This document shows, piece by piece, positions 1 through 6,097 of a stretch of DNA of 7,285 bases. The notes below the pieces were generated by a model. It was not told the DNA's origin. It did not search any database and worked only from the letters and a program-made list of their open reading frames with translations. Origin of the DNA: Symbiobacteriaceae bacterium (GTDB lineage Bacteria; Bacillota_E; Symbiobacteriia; Symbiobacteriales; Symbiobacteriaceae); assembly GCA_027356675.1 (NCBI GenBank), contig DAHVXO010000269.1, forward strand, positions 1 to 7,285. Direction: 5' to 3'. The position numbers and the translations under genes were made by a program. Numbering within the stretch: position 1 is the stretch's first letter; every line of letters begins with the position of its first letter.

Positions 1-37
1 CACTGCCGTGTTCACTCTTTTCAACACTCGTTTTAAT

Positions 38-66
38 ATGGTAGCAAGCACCCGACCTTGTGTCAA
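38..66 (-). promoter_or_regulatory. Promoter pointing out of the left edge
   Basis: On the minus strand there is a perfect -35 hexamer TTGACA (66-61), a 17-base spacer and the hexamer TACCAT (43-38), preceded by TGC as in extended -10 promoters. Transcription would start near 31 and run leftward into a gene outside the window. The -35 box sits directly in the T-rich tail of the nadE terminator, so one transcription unit ends where the next begins. The -10 matches consensus at only 4 of 6 positions, but the perfect -35, ideal spacing and TG element support it. Confidence 0.6.
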
Positions 67-100
67 ATGAAAGACCCGAGCCCGGGGAACCGGGCTCGGG
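61..100 (-). terminator. Rho-independent terminator after nadE
   Basis: A perfect 11-bp inverted repeat, CCCGAGCCCGG (75-85) and CCGGGCTCGGG (90-100), surrounds a 4-base loop. It starts 13 bases past the nadE stop codon. Read on the minus strand, the stem is followed by TCTTTCATTTG, a T-rich though interrupted tail. It would end the cysH-sat-M20-nadE transcript. No T-run follows on the plus strand, so it works leftward. Confidence 0.85.
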
Positions 101-113
101 CTTCAAGAGACCC

Positions 114-1022
114 TTATGGGATGAGATGGCGGCGCTGCAGAACGGTCTGCAGATCATCGGCCTTGCGTTTGAAGGCGGTGCGCCGGTTCTGAGCGATGAT
201 GCGCCGCGCCACCGCCGGCGGTACGGGCAGGTCCGTGGCGGCCACCAGTGGCTCAATTGCGGCGGCCATCACAGTCATGTAATTGTCCATTACTGGCTGC
301 GCCAGGTGCTGTTCGAGGATCCAGACGAAGAATTGGTCGGCCTGGTCATAAGTGAAGCCGAGTTCGCCCTCGTCGGTCTGCCCGGGCCAGAGGCCGGCCG
401 TGGGCGTGCGGTTCACCAGATCGGCGGGGAATCCGCCGCTGGCCGCCAGGCCGCGCACCTCGGCCTTGGTGCAATCGCGGATGGGCTGCCGGTCCGCCAC
501 CCCATCGCCCCGGATGGAGAAGTACCCCAGGAAGTTCTCGATGGCGTTGTCGGTGCCCATCATCAAGCCCTGGAAGGTGTCGGCGAAGAACCCGGCGGTC
601 ATCATGCGCAGGGTCGGCTTCAGGTTGTTGACCGCCCAGGCCAGCTTGCGCTCATCGAGCGGCAGACCGCTCTTGGCAGCCATCTCCTGTGCAGCAGCCG
701 TGTAAACCGCCACTGCCTTCGCCCAGAGGTCGCTGAGGTTGACGGTAACGGCGGGCATGCCCAGGTGATCGGCCACGCGCTGGCCATCCACGATATCCGC
801 CAGGCGCTCACCCTTCAGCTCCTCCTCGCTGCTGCATGGGAGCAGCAGGGCCAGGGCGCCTTGGGGTACCGCCCGCTTGGCAACCAGGGCGGAGACAGAT
901 GAGTCCACACCGCCGGACAGGCTGTTGATCAGGGCCCCCATGCCCGCGTTTTCCACGTACGCCCGCAGTTCGGCGGCGCGCTCCTCAATCGGTGCCACGT
1001 ACTGTTGCTGCAGATCGGCCAT
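114..1022 (-). CDS. nadE: NAD synthetase (NadE family, ammonia-dependent type)
   Basis: A 302-residue cytosolic enzyme of the N-type ATP pyrophosphatase family. It is expected to adenylate nicotinate adenine dinucleotide (NaAD) and amidate it to NAD+, the last step of NAD synthesis. The PP-loop SGGVDSS is at residues 36-42. Other family blocks are NLKPTLRM (133-140), GTDN (156-159), GYFSIRGDG (166-174), and RTPTAGLWPGQTDE (205-218). The C-terminal substrate loop reads FKRK (284-287) where many relatives have HKR. There is no N-terminal nitrilase/glutaminase domain, so it should use free ammonia or ammonia supplied by another protein. The ATG is preceded by GGGGAGGAG at ideal spacing. The upstream M20 gene ends only 13 bases before this start, and its TAG stop abuts that ribosome binding site, so the two genes are very likely cotranscribed. 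One arginine usual in the KxRxRM block is replaced by threonine (residue 137). Family assignment is firm; the reason for its presence beside sulfate genes is unknown. Confidence 0.93.
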   Translation of the reverse strand: MADLQQQYVAPIEERAAELRAYVENAGMGALINSLSGGVDSSVSALVAKRAVPQGALALLLPCSSEEELKGERLADIVDGQRVADHLGMPAVTVNLSDLWAKAVAVYTAAAQEMAAKSGLPLDERKLAWAVNNLKPTLRMMTAGFFADTFQGLMMGTDNAIENFLGYFSIRGDGVADRQPIRDCTKAEVRGLAASGGFPADLVNRTPTAGLWPGQTDEGELGFTYDQADQFFVWILEQHLAQPVMDNYMTVMAAAIEPLVAATDLPVPPAVARRIIAQNRRTAFKRKADDLQTVLQRRHLIP

Positions 1023-1035
1023 GACTGCTCCTCCC

Positions 1036-2301
1036 CTATTGCCCGTTAGTCTGCCCCAGAAATTGCAGGATCACGCTGAGATAGTAGGCCACGCCGACTT
1101 CCATGCACCCCTCGTCGATCATCAGCCTGGGGGTGTGGAGTCCAGCCGGGTCCGTGGTGCCAGGTGCGGTGGAGCCCAGCCGGGCAAATGTCCCGGGCAC
1201 CTTCTGCAGGTAGAAGGCAAAGTCCTCGCCGCCCATGGAGGGATGCATATCCGCCACCCGGTCCGGCCCGAACATGGCCTCGGCCGCCCGGCGGCCCAGG
1301 TCGGTCGCCGCCGGGTCGTTGACCAGCACGGGGTAGCCGCCGTCGTACGCAAGCTGGTAGGTCGCCCCGGCAGCCTCGCAGACGCCCCGAATGACCTGCT
1401 CGATCCGCACAGGCATCTGCTCCTGTACGTGCGCATCCATGGTCCGGACGGTACCCTTGAAGGTCACCTCATCGGGGATGACGTTGCGGGCAGCCCCACC
1501 GTGAATAGACCCCACGGTGATCACGGCGCTGGCAAATGGGCTGACGTTGCGGGCCACAATCTGCTGCAGAAGGGTGATACACTGGCAGGCGACCATAATC
1601 GGGTCGACGGTCGCATGCGGCGCTGCCCCGTGCCCGCCCTTGCCGCGAATCGTCACGTCAAACTCGTCGGGCGCCGCCAGACGGGGTCCGGCGCCGAAGG
1701 CCATCGTGCCGGCCGCCAGCATTGGTGCCACGTGAATGCCAAAGATCATGTCGACGTGGGGGTTCTCCAACACACCGTCGCGAATCATGAGGCTTGCGCC
1801 GCCGGGATTGACTTCCTCGCCCGGCTGGAAGATGAGTACGATGTGGCCCGGGAAGTCCAGCCCTTTGAGGGCCTTCGCCGTCGCCAGCAGGGTGGCGGTA
1901 TGTACATCGTGCCCGCAGGCGTGCATGACGCCGGGTGTGGTGGAGCAGAACGCGAGTCCGGTCTCCTCTTGAATCGGCAGGGCATCCATGTCGGCCCGCA
2001 GGGCGATGGTGGGGCCGGGTCGGGAGCCCTCCAGCACCACCTTGATGCCGTAGCCGCCGACGCCGGTCTGGAAGGAGAGCCCCAGCCGCTCAAGCTGGGC
2101 GGCCACGTAGGCACTGGTCTCCTTCTCCTGGAAGCTCAGTTCCGGGTGCTGGTGCAAGTGGCGCCGTACTTCGACGGCGAACGGTTGGACGGACCTGGCC
2201 AATGTGAGCAATTGGTCTCGATTGCGTGTAAGTATCGCTGTTCCCTCCCATCCGGAGTTCCTTAGAAGCAATACCCCAGAGGATGGGTCAAACCCTGCCA
2301 C
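1036..2301 (-). CDS. M20 family metallopeptidase / N-acyl-amino-acid amidohydrolase
   Basis: A di-metal amidohydrolase of the M20D (hippurate/N-acyl-L-amino-acid hydrolase) type. The coordinates give the longest frame with a standard start (GTG 2301, 421 residues). That GTG has no ribosome binding site and the first 22 residues do not look like the family; the likely start is the ATA at 2235, giving 399 residues, the usual family length. In long-frame numbering, RRHLHQHPELSFQE (46-59) is the typical N-terminal signature, RADMDALPI is at 102-110, HACGHD at 127-132, PGEE at 160-163, GIH at 188-190, GGEDFA at 357-362 and LHTP at 388-391. Predicted metal ligands are C129, H131, E163, H190 and H389, with E162 as general base; all are present. 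The part from about 205 to 320 is the lid/dimerisation domain. No signal peptide is visible, so it should be cytosolic. The sat stop codon is 4 bases upstream of the GTG, and nadE follows 13 bases downstream. The substrate cannot be read from the sequence. Context suggests an N-acylated sulfur amino acid, by analogy with B. subtilis M20 enzymes such as YtnL and YxeP, but that is inference. Confidence 0.9.
   Translation of the reverse strand: MAGFDPSSGVLLLRNSGWEGTAILTRNRDQLLTLARSVQPFAVEVRRHLHQHPELSFQEKETSAYVAAQLERLGLSFQTGVGGYGIKVVLEGSRPGPTIALRADMDALPIQEETGLAFCSTTPGVMHACGHDVHTATLLATAKALKGLDFPGHIVLIFQPGEEVNPGGASLMIRDGVLENPHVDMIFGIHVAPMLAAGTMAFGAGPRLAAPDEFDVTIRGKGGHGAAPHATVDPIMVACQCITLLQQIVARNVSPFASAVITVGSIHGGAARNVIPDEVTFKGTVRTMDAHVQEQMPVRIEQVIRGVCEAAGATYQLAYDGGYPVLVNDPAATDLGRRAAEAMFGPDRVADMHPSMGGEDFAFYLQKVPGTFARLGSTAPGTTDPAGLHTPRLMIDEGCMEVGVAYYLSVILQFLGQTNGQ
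2233..2249 (-). promoter_or_regulatory. Strong ribosome binding site in front of an ATA codon (M20 gene)
   Basis: On the minus strand GGGAGGG (2249-2243) is followed by a 7-base spacer and the in-frame codon ATA (2235-2233). The next residues, LTRNRDQLLTLARSV, lead directly into the conserved M20 start. No ATG, GTG or TTG lies at the proper distance in the correct frame. The next in-frame TTG codons (2211 and 2202) have no purine-rich site ahead of them. This points to rare ATA initiation, or to a base change or sequencing error from ATG. Confidence 0.5.
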
Positions 2302-2305
2302 GCTG

Positions 2306-3469
2306 TCAGGTAAATCGGTTAGGGGCCTCGAGGCCGGCGATCAGCACCTGGGCCACCTCGGGCCGGGAGAACTCGGGCGGGGGCACCTGCCCGGCCCACA
2401 GGAGCTCGCGCACCTTGGTACCGGAGAGGGTCACGTGCTCGACCTCGCCGTGCGGGCAGGTCTTGGGGGAAGCCATGTTCCCGCATTTCCGGCAGAAGAA
2501 GGTGTGCTCAAAGAAGAGCGGTGTGATGCCCAGTTCCACCGGGTCCAGTTCATCGAAAATGCGCTGGGCATCGTAGGTGCCGTAGTAGTCGCCGACCCCG
2601 GCGTGGTCCCGCCCGACGATGAAGTGCGTGCAGCCATAGTTCTTCCGGCAGATGGCGTGCCAGACGGCCTCCCGTGGCCCCGCGTACCGCATGGCCGCCG
2701 GGAAGACGCCCAGCATGGTCCGGCCAGCGGGGAAATACCCGTCCAGGATGGCCTGGTAGGCCTGCATCCGCACGGCGGCGGGGACGTCGTCTGCCTTGGT
2801 CTCCCCTACCAGGGGGTGGAGCAGGAGACCGTCGCAGATCTCCAGGGCGCATTTTTGGATGTACTCATGGGCGCGATGGACCGGGTTGCGGGTTTGGAAA
2901 CCAACGACCCGCCGCCAGCCCCGGGCCGCAAAGGCCGCTCGGGTCTCAGCCGGGTCCTTATGGAACGCCGGAAAGGCCGGCGCAGGCCGGTCGAGCAGCC
3001 AGGTCGGCCCGCCCAGGTAGACCTCCCCCTGCTCGAGCAGCCGTCGGACACCCGGGTGCGCCGGGTCGGTAGTCCGGAAGCACTGCAAGGCCTCCTGCTC
3101 CTTGTCGTAGCCGTACCGCTCCTCCACCGTCATGATGGCCAGGGGGAGGCCGTCCGGGCTCTCCAGCAGGATCTCGCACGCAGGGGCGAGGGACCGGGCC
3201 TGCTCCCGCGTGGTCGCCACAGTGACCGGAAGGGCCCAGAGCAGGCCGTTCGCCAGGCGCATCTCCCGGACGACACGCAGGTAGTCTGCCGGGCCCATGA
3301 AGCCGGTGAGGGGGCTCAGCCCCCCGACCCCGATCAGTTCCAAGTCCGAGGCCTCACGCGGGGTCAGCCGGAGCCGGGGGAGGCGCTCCGCCCGCCCCAC
3401 CGCCTCCGCCCGTTGCTCCCCGCTGAGCACGTGGTTCACCAGCACGCCGCCATGCGGTGCGATTGTCAT
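2306..3469 (-). CDS. sat: Sulfate adenylyltransferase (ATP sulfurylase)
   Basis: Cytosolic enzyme that joins sulfate and ATP to give adenosine 5'-phosphosulfate (APS) and pyrophosphate, the first step of sulfate assimilation. Numbered from the upstream GTG at 3478, the N-terminal PUA-like part contains [11 protein letters not shown] (52-62). The catalytic nucleotide-binding blocks are [11 protein letters not shown] (195-205), carrying the HxxH element, and GRDHAGVG (289-296). C329, C332 and C341, with H343 or H348 nearby, form the zinc site found in many monofunctional bacterial and archaeal enzymes. The protein is a standalone ATP sulfurylase with no APS kinase domain, and 387-390 residues is the usual length. 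I prefer ATG 3469 because the G-run at 3485-3481 lies 11 bases before it; GTG 3478 lies only 2 bases after that run. The gene begins 15 bases after the cysH stop and ends just upstream of the M20 gene. Identification is very secure. Confidence 0.95.
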   Translation of the reverse strand: MTIAPHGGVLVNHVLSGEQRAEAVGRAERLPRLRLTPREASDLELIGVGGLSPLTGFMGPADYLRVVREMRLANGLLWALPVTVATTREQARSLAPACEILLESPDGLPLAIMTVEERYGYDKEQEALQCFRTTDPAHPGVRRLLEQGEVYLGGPTWLLDRPAPAFPAFHKDPAETRAAFAARGWRRVVGFQTRNPVHRAHEYIQKCALEICDGLLLHPLVGETKADDVPAAVRMQAYQAILDGYFPAGRTMLGVFPAAMRYAGPREAVWHAICRKNYGCTHFIVGRDHAGVGDYYGTYDAQRIFDELDPVELGITPLFFEHTFFCRKCGNMASPKTCPHGEVEHVTLSGTKVRELLWAGQVPPPEFSRPEVAQVLIAGLEAPNRFT

Positions 3470-3484
3470 GCCGCGCACTACCCC

Positions 3485-4222
3485 CTACTTATGCAGCCCG
3501 CATTCGGTCTTGGCAAACCCGCTCCAGCGCCCGGCGCGCGGGTCTTCCCCCTGCCGCACCGCCCGCGTGCAGTGGGTGCACCCGATGGAGGGGTAGCCCT
3601 GATCATGCAAGGGATTATACGGCACATCGTTCGCCAGAATGTACGTCCACACATCCTGTTCAGTCCAGGTGGCCAGGGGATTGACCTTCACCAGGCCGAA
3701 TTTCGCATCCCATTCGACAACCTGGGCGTTGGCACGTGTCGGCGCCTGCTCCCGCCGGATGCCCGTGATCCACGCCTCGTGTTCGCCCAGCGCCCGCTTC
3801 AGGGGTTCGATCTTACGGATTCCACAGCAGGCGTCCGGATCGGCGGTCCATACTGCCTCGCCATGGCGGGCGGCCTGCTCCGCCAAGGTAAGCAGGGGTT
3901 GATAACGCTTCAGGTCGATGTCGTAGCGCGCCTTCACTCGCTCGATCAGGGCGTACGTCTCGGGGAACAGGACGTCCGTATCCAGGTAGAAGACCCGGGC
4001 GCCCGGACAGAGTCGGGCGACCATGTCGACCAGCGCCACATCCTCGGCGCCAAAGCTGCAGGCCAGGCCAATCTCCAGGGGACCAAACTGCTGATACGCC
4101 CAGCGCAGAACCGCTGCCGTCCCCTGACTTTCCAAAGTCTGCGCCACCGTACCCAGTGCCTCCGGTGTCCAGGTTTGCGTCGCCAGAGCAACCGCCTCCT
4201 CGTGAACCCACTTCGGGTCCAC
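3485..4222 (-). CDS. cysH: Adenylylsulfate (APS) reductase, CysH family, 4Fe-4S type
   Basis: A 245-residue reductase that converts APS to sulfite and AMP using thioredoxin or glutaredoxin. The PP-loop-like motif SFGAED is at 56-61 and LDTDVLFPETY at 80-90. WITGIRREQAPTR is at 151-163 and NPLATWTEQDVW at 181-192. C132-C133 (in DACCGIRK) and C215/C218 (in IGCTHC) are the four ligands of the [4Fe-4S] cluster that separates APS reductases from cluster-free PAPS reductases. The C-terminal ECGLH (240-244) provides the catalytic cysteine C241. Neighbouring sat and the lack of an APS kinase agree with direct use of APS. The annotated GTG start has no ribosome binding site. A strong GAGGAGG lies inside the frame (4201-4195), 8 bases before an in-frame CTG (4186), so the true protein may be 233 residues. 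CysK lies upstream in the same reading frame but is separated by its stop codon and a terminator hairpin. Confidence 0.93.
   Translation of the reverse strand: MDPKWVHEEAVALATQTWTPEALGTVAQTLESQGTAAVLRWAYQQFGPLEIGLACSFGAEDVALVDMVARLCPGARVFYLDTDVLFPETYALIERVKARYDIDLKRYQPLLTLAEQAARHGEAVWTADPDACCGIRKIEPLKRALGEHEAWITGIRREQAPTRANAQVVEWDAKFGLVKVNPLATWTEQDVWTYILANDVPYNPLHDQGYPSIGCTHCTRAVRQGEDPRAGRWSGFAKTECGLHK
4184..4201 (-). promoter_or_regulatory. Internal ribosome binding site that may set the cysH start
   Basis: GAGGAGG (4201-4195) is a near-perfect Shine-Dalgarno sequence followed, after 8 bases, by in-frame CTG (4186-4184). Starting there gives an N-terminus of ATQTWTPEALG after the initiator, a plausible short helical lead-in for a CysH protein. 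The GTG at 4222 has no comparable site. The motif also encodes Glu-Glu plus the first base of Ala, so chance is possible. Confidence 0.4.
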
Positions 4223-4250
4223 GATATGCAGCCCGGACGCCAGACGGCAA
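4221..4250 (-). promoter_or_regulatory. Possible weak promoter for the cysH-sat-M20-nadE unit
   Basis: On the minus strand TTGCCG (4250-4245) and TATCGT (4226-4221) are separated by 18 bases, each matching 4 of 6 consensus positions. The start of transcription would fall near 4214, after the annotated GTG but before the GAGGAGG at 4201. The site lies right after the cysK terminator, where the downstream genes need a promoter. It is weak by sequence; readthrough from cysK is the alternative. Confidence 0.3.
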
Positions 4251-4282
4251 TGGAAAACGAGGGGGCCTTCAAAGCCCCCTCG
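4250..4282 (-). terminator. Rho-independent terminator after cysK
   Basis: A perfect 9-bp inverted repeat, CGAGGGGGC (4258-4266) and GCCCCCTCG (4274-4282), has a 7-base loop. On the minus strand it is followed by TTTTCC. It lies about 20 bases past the cysK stop and just upstream of cysH. On the plus strand CAGTTTTG follows, so some bidirectional activity is possible. The short T-run may make it leaky, allowing partial readthrough into cysH. Confidence 0.75.
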
Positions 4283-4300
4283 CAGTTTTGTTGACGAAAC

Positions 4301-5236
4301 CTACACCTGCAGGTCGGCGAAGAGCACCGAGGAGAGGTAGCGTTCGCCCGTGCTCGGTAGCACGACGACGATCAGCCTCCACTTGTGCTCCGGTCGCTTT
4401 GCCACCTGGACCGCGGCATGCACCGCCGCACCCGAGGAGATGCCGCACAGGATGCCCTCCTCCCGGGCCAGCCGGCGCGCCATATGGATGGACTGCTCGC
4501 TGCTGACCTGGACCACCTCGTCGACCACGTTCGGATGGAGGTTGACCGGAACGAACCCGGCACCGATGCCCTGGATCTTATGCGGACCGGGCTTGCCGCC
4601 CGAGATGACGGCGGACTCCACCGGCTCCACGGCGATGACCTTGAAGCTCGGCTTGCGGGACTTGATCACCTCGCCGACACCGGTCACGGTGCCGCCGGTG
4701 CCCACGCCGCCGATGAAGATGTCCACCTCGCCGTCGGTGTCCCGCCAGATCTCCTCGGCCGTGGTCTCCCGGTGAATCGCTGGGTTGGCCGGGTTCTCAA
4801 ACTGCCCGGGAATCCAGGCGTTAGGCGTGTTCTCCATGATCTCCTTGGCCTTGGCGATGGCTCCCTTCATGCCCTCGGTGCCGGGGGTCAGGACCAGCTC
4901 AGCACCGTAGGCCTTCAGCAGCTTGCGCCGCTCGATGGACATGGTGTCAGGCATGGTCAGAATCACCTTGTACCCCTTGGCCGCGGCAATGAAGGCCAGG
5001 GCAATGCCGGTATTGCCGCTGGTGGGCTCCACGATGACCGTGTCCGGCTTCAGAATCCCCCGCTCCTCGGCATCGCGGATCATGGAAAGGCCGATCCGGT
5101 CCTTGACGCTGCCGGCCGGGTTGAAGTACTCCAGCTTTGCTAAGACGGTGGCGCCAGCGCCCTCCGTGACCTTGCGGAGCTTCACAAGCGGCGTATTGCC
5201 AATGGTCTCGGCAATGTTCTCGTAGATCCGGGCCAT
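4301..5236 (-). CDS. cysK: Cysteine synthase A (O-acetylserine sulfhydrylase)
   Basis: A 311-residue cytosolic PLP enzyme of fold type II that replaces the acetyl group of O-acetyl-L-serine with sulfide to make L-cysteine. The PLP lysine is K45 in SVKDR (43-47). TSGNTG (72-77) binds the substrate carboxylate, [10 protein letters not shown] (95-104) is the usual CysK block, and GTGGT (179-183) holds the PLP phosphate. [12 protein letters not shown] (219-230), GISSGA (265-270), and STGERYLSS (295-303) complete the family pattern. Length is typical and no regulatory CBS domain is present. ATG 5236 is preceded by AGGAGGGG with an 8-base spacer. The gene has its own promoter and terminator, so it can be transcribed alone. 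The E1-like pair upstream raises the possibility that a protein thiocarboxylate, as in the mycobacterial CysM/CysO route, rather than free sulfide could be the donor. The motifs themselves are those of ordinary CysK. Confidence 0.95.
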   Translation of the reverse strand: MARIYENIAETIGNTPLVKLRKVTEGAGATVLAKLEYFNPAGSVKDRIGLSMIRDAEERGILKPDTVIVEPTSGNTGIALAFIAAAKGYKVILTMPDTMSIERRKLLKAYGAELVLTPGTEGMKGAIAKAKEIMENTPNAWIPGQFENPANPAIHRETTAEEIWRDTDGEVDIFIGGVGTGGTVTGVGEVIKSRKPSFKVIAVEPVESAVISGGKPGPHKIQGIGAGFVPVNLHPNVVDEVVQVSSEQSIHMARRLAREEGILCGISSGAAVHAAVQVAKRPEHKWRLIVVVLPSTGERYLSSVLFADLQV

Positions 5237-5269
5237 AATGCGGACCCCTCCTCTGCGCTAATCGAGTCT

Positions 5270-5302
5270 AATTCAGTATAATCCGCTCGGAATAATGGAA
5301 TT
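5270..5302 (-). promoter_or_regulatory. Possible operator in the cysK leader (Rrf2/CymR-like half site)
   Basis: Between the cysK promoter and its ribosome binding site lies an AT-rich island with AATTC (5270-5274) and GAATT (5298-5302) as outer arms. Inside is an imperfect palindrome, TAaTCCG-CT-CGGAaTA (5279-5294). The plus strand also contains AT-N3-GGAATT (5292-5302), which matches the right part of the CymR box described in B. subtilis as I recall it; the left part does not match. It lies about 7-39 bases after the expected transcription start, a position suited to a repressor. Confidence 0.35.
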
Positions 5303-5315
5303 GCCACTTGCACTC

Positions 5316-5343
5316 ATTATAGCATGGCTGACTAGTTTGAGAA
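5316..5343 (-). promoter_or_regulatory. cysK promoter
   Basis: On the minus strand a consensus -10 TATAAT (5321-5316) is preceded by TGC, giving an extended -10. A -35-like TTCTCA (5343-5338, 4 of 6 matches) lies 16 bases upstream. Transcription would start near 5309, leaving a leader of about 70 bases before the cysK ATG. A second hexamer, TATACT, on the minus strand at 5280-5275 has no convincing -35. This is the best promoter in the window. Confidence 0.75.
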
Positions 5344-5348
5344 GAGGC

Positions 5349-5367
5349 CGCCGCAATTTTTGTGGCG
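5349..5367 (-). terminator. Weak hairpin after the E1-like pair
   Basis: CGCCGCAA (5349-5356) and TTGTGGCG (5360-5367) can pair around a 3-base loop. On the minus-strand transcript one of the eight pairs is an A/C mismatch and no T-run follows. The hairpin begins 1 base past the stop codon of the E1-like gene and ends just before the cysK -35. It may be a poor terminator or a 3'-end stabiliser, and readthrough into cysK is plausible. Confidence 0.3.
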
Positions 5368-5368
5368 C

Positions 5369-6097
5369 TTACCCCCCGCAGACGGGGCACCCGGGATTCC
5401 GCTCGTAGGCCTCCTCACGGAACGCGGCGTTCCACCCGTCGTAGAGCAACACACGCCCGGTCAGAGGCGTGCCGATGCCGAGAATCAGCTTGACCGCCTC
5501 GGTGGCCGCGACCACGCCAATCACGCCGGCGGCAGCCGCGATGGCCTCCGCTCCCCCTTCCGGCTGGAGTCCAAGGCTGCGGGCCCGCTCGATCCCCAGG
5601 CAGGTCAGGCAGGGCGTATCGGTGCGGAATGCACCCACAGCGCCGGTGGCCCCGTGCACGCCGCAGAGCACAGCCACGATCCCGGACTTGCGCGCGGCCG
5701 CCCCCAGGTCAGCCCAGTCGCCCATGCTCGCGAGCACCACCTGGTGCGCAGGGACGGTGCCGACCACGTCACTCTCGCGATCGAGTACGTCGATCACGGC
5801 ATCCGGGTTGACCCGCTTGAGGGCCTCCGCCGCAGAGCGGGCCCGGGGCATGCCCACCCGCGCGGCGTCATGTGCGATCCCGCTCTCAAGGTCGTGCGGA
5901 GTCAGCAGCCCGGGGTCCCAGAGCGTCAACCGGCCGATGCCGGCCGCGGTCAAGTACAATCCCGTCGCCGACCCGGCCGCGCCCAGCCCGGCCAGCAGGA
6001 CAGACGCAGCCTTGAGCTTGCGCTGCCCGCGTCCCCCCACCTCCGGCAGGATGATATGCCGGCTATAGCGTACGATCTCCTGTTCTGTCAGGCTCAT
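5369..6097 (-). CDS. Degenerate E1-like (MoeB/ThiF/HesA family) protein, probably partner subunit
   Basis: A 242-residue protein with the E1-like Rossmann fold. The N-terminus RYSRHIIL (10-17) matches the MoeB/ThiF segment whose arginine (Arg14 in E. coli MoeB) reaches into the ATP site of the other subunit; here it is R13. Zinc cysteines C163/C166 and C237/C240 are retained, and so is the crossover-loop core AGVIGVVAATEAVKLI (190-205). Key catalytic features are altered. The glycine loop reads GLGAAGS (37-43) instead of GxGGLGS. SNLxRQ is replaced by HDLESG (68-73). The PK motif reads PR (84-85). The metal-binding TDN region reads MGDWAD (125-130), and the cysteine equivalent to ThiF Cys184 is absent. 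ATG 6097 is chosen because GGAGGTG lies 7 bases upstream; 25 further codons are open upstream but lie inside the neighbour. The ATGA overlap with the previous gene implies translational coupling. It probably works as a structural, arginine-donating partner of that protein rather than as an independent adenylating enzyme. Confidence 0.85.
   Translation of the reverse strand: MSLTEQEIVRYSRHIILPEVGGRGQRKLKAASVLLAGLGAAGSATGLYLTAAGIGRLTLWDPGLLTPHDLESGIAHDAARVGMPRARSAAEALKRVNPDAVIDVLDRESDVVGTVPAHQVVLASMGDWADLGAAARKSGIVAVLCGVHGATGAVGAFRTDTPCLTCLGIERARSLGLQPEGGAEAIAAAAGVIGVVAATEAVKLILGIGTPLTGRVLLYDGWNAAFREEAYERNPGCPVCGG

Noticed and set aside
2095..2251. ATG 2251 (minus strand) with AAGGA 7 bases upstream, as an alternative start near the M20 gene
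   Set aside because: It is in the wrong frame for the M20 protein, stops after about 50 codons and encodes nothing recognisable. The conserved M20 sequence is unbroken in the other frame.
2204..4294. A 2-kb open frame on the plus strand opposite cysH, sat and the start of the M20 gene
   Set aside because: It is antisense to securely identified genes, its translation is low-complexity Gly/Pro/Arg-rich with no recognisable motif, and such open antisense frames are common in GC-rich DNA. The plus-strand frames at 60-902, 877-2265, 4385-5143, 5360-6127 and 6451-6921 were rejected for the same reason.
4222..4301. cysK-cysH fusion by stop-codon readthrough, since both are in the same frame
   Set aside because: Between the TAG and cysH the frame runs through a strong terminator hairpin, and no readthrough signal is visible; the shared frame is expected one time in three.
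5369..5374. C-terminal Gly-Gly of the degenerate E1-like protein as a ubiquitin-like modification tail
   Set aside because: The GG directly follows the CPVC zinc motif at the end of an E1 fold, a common ending in MoeB relatives; there is no beta-grasp domain or flexible tail.
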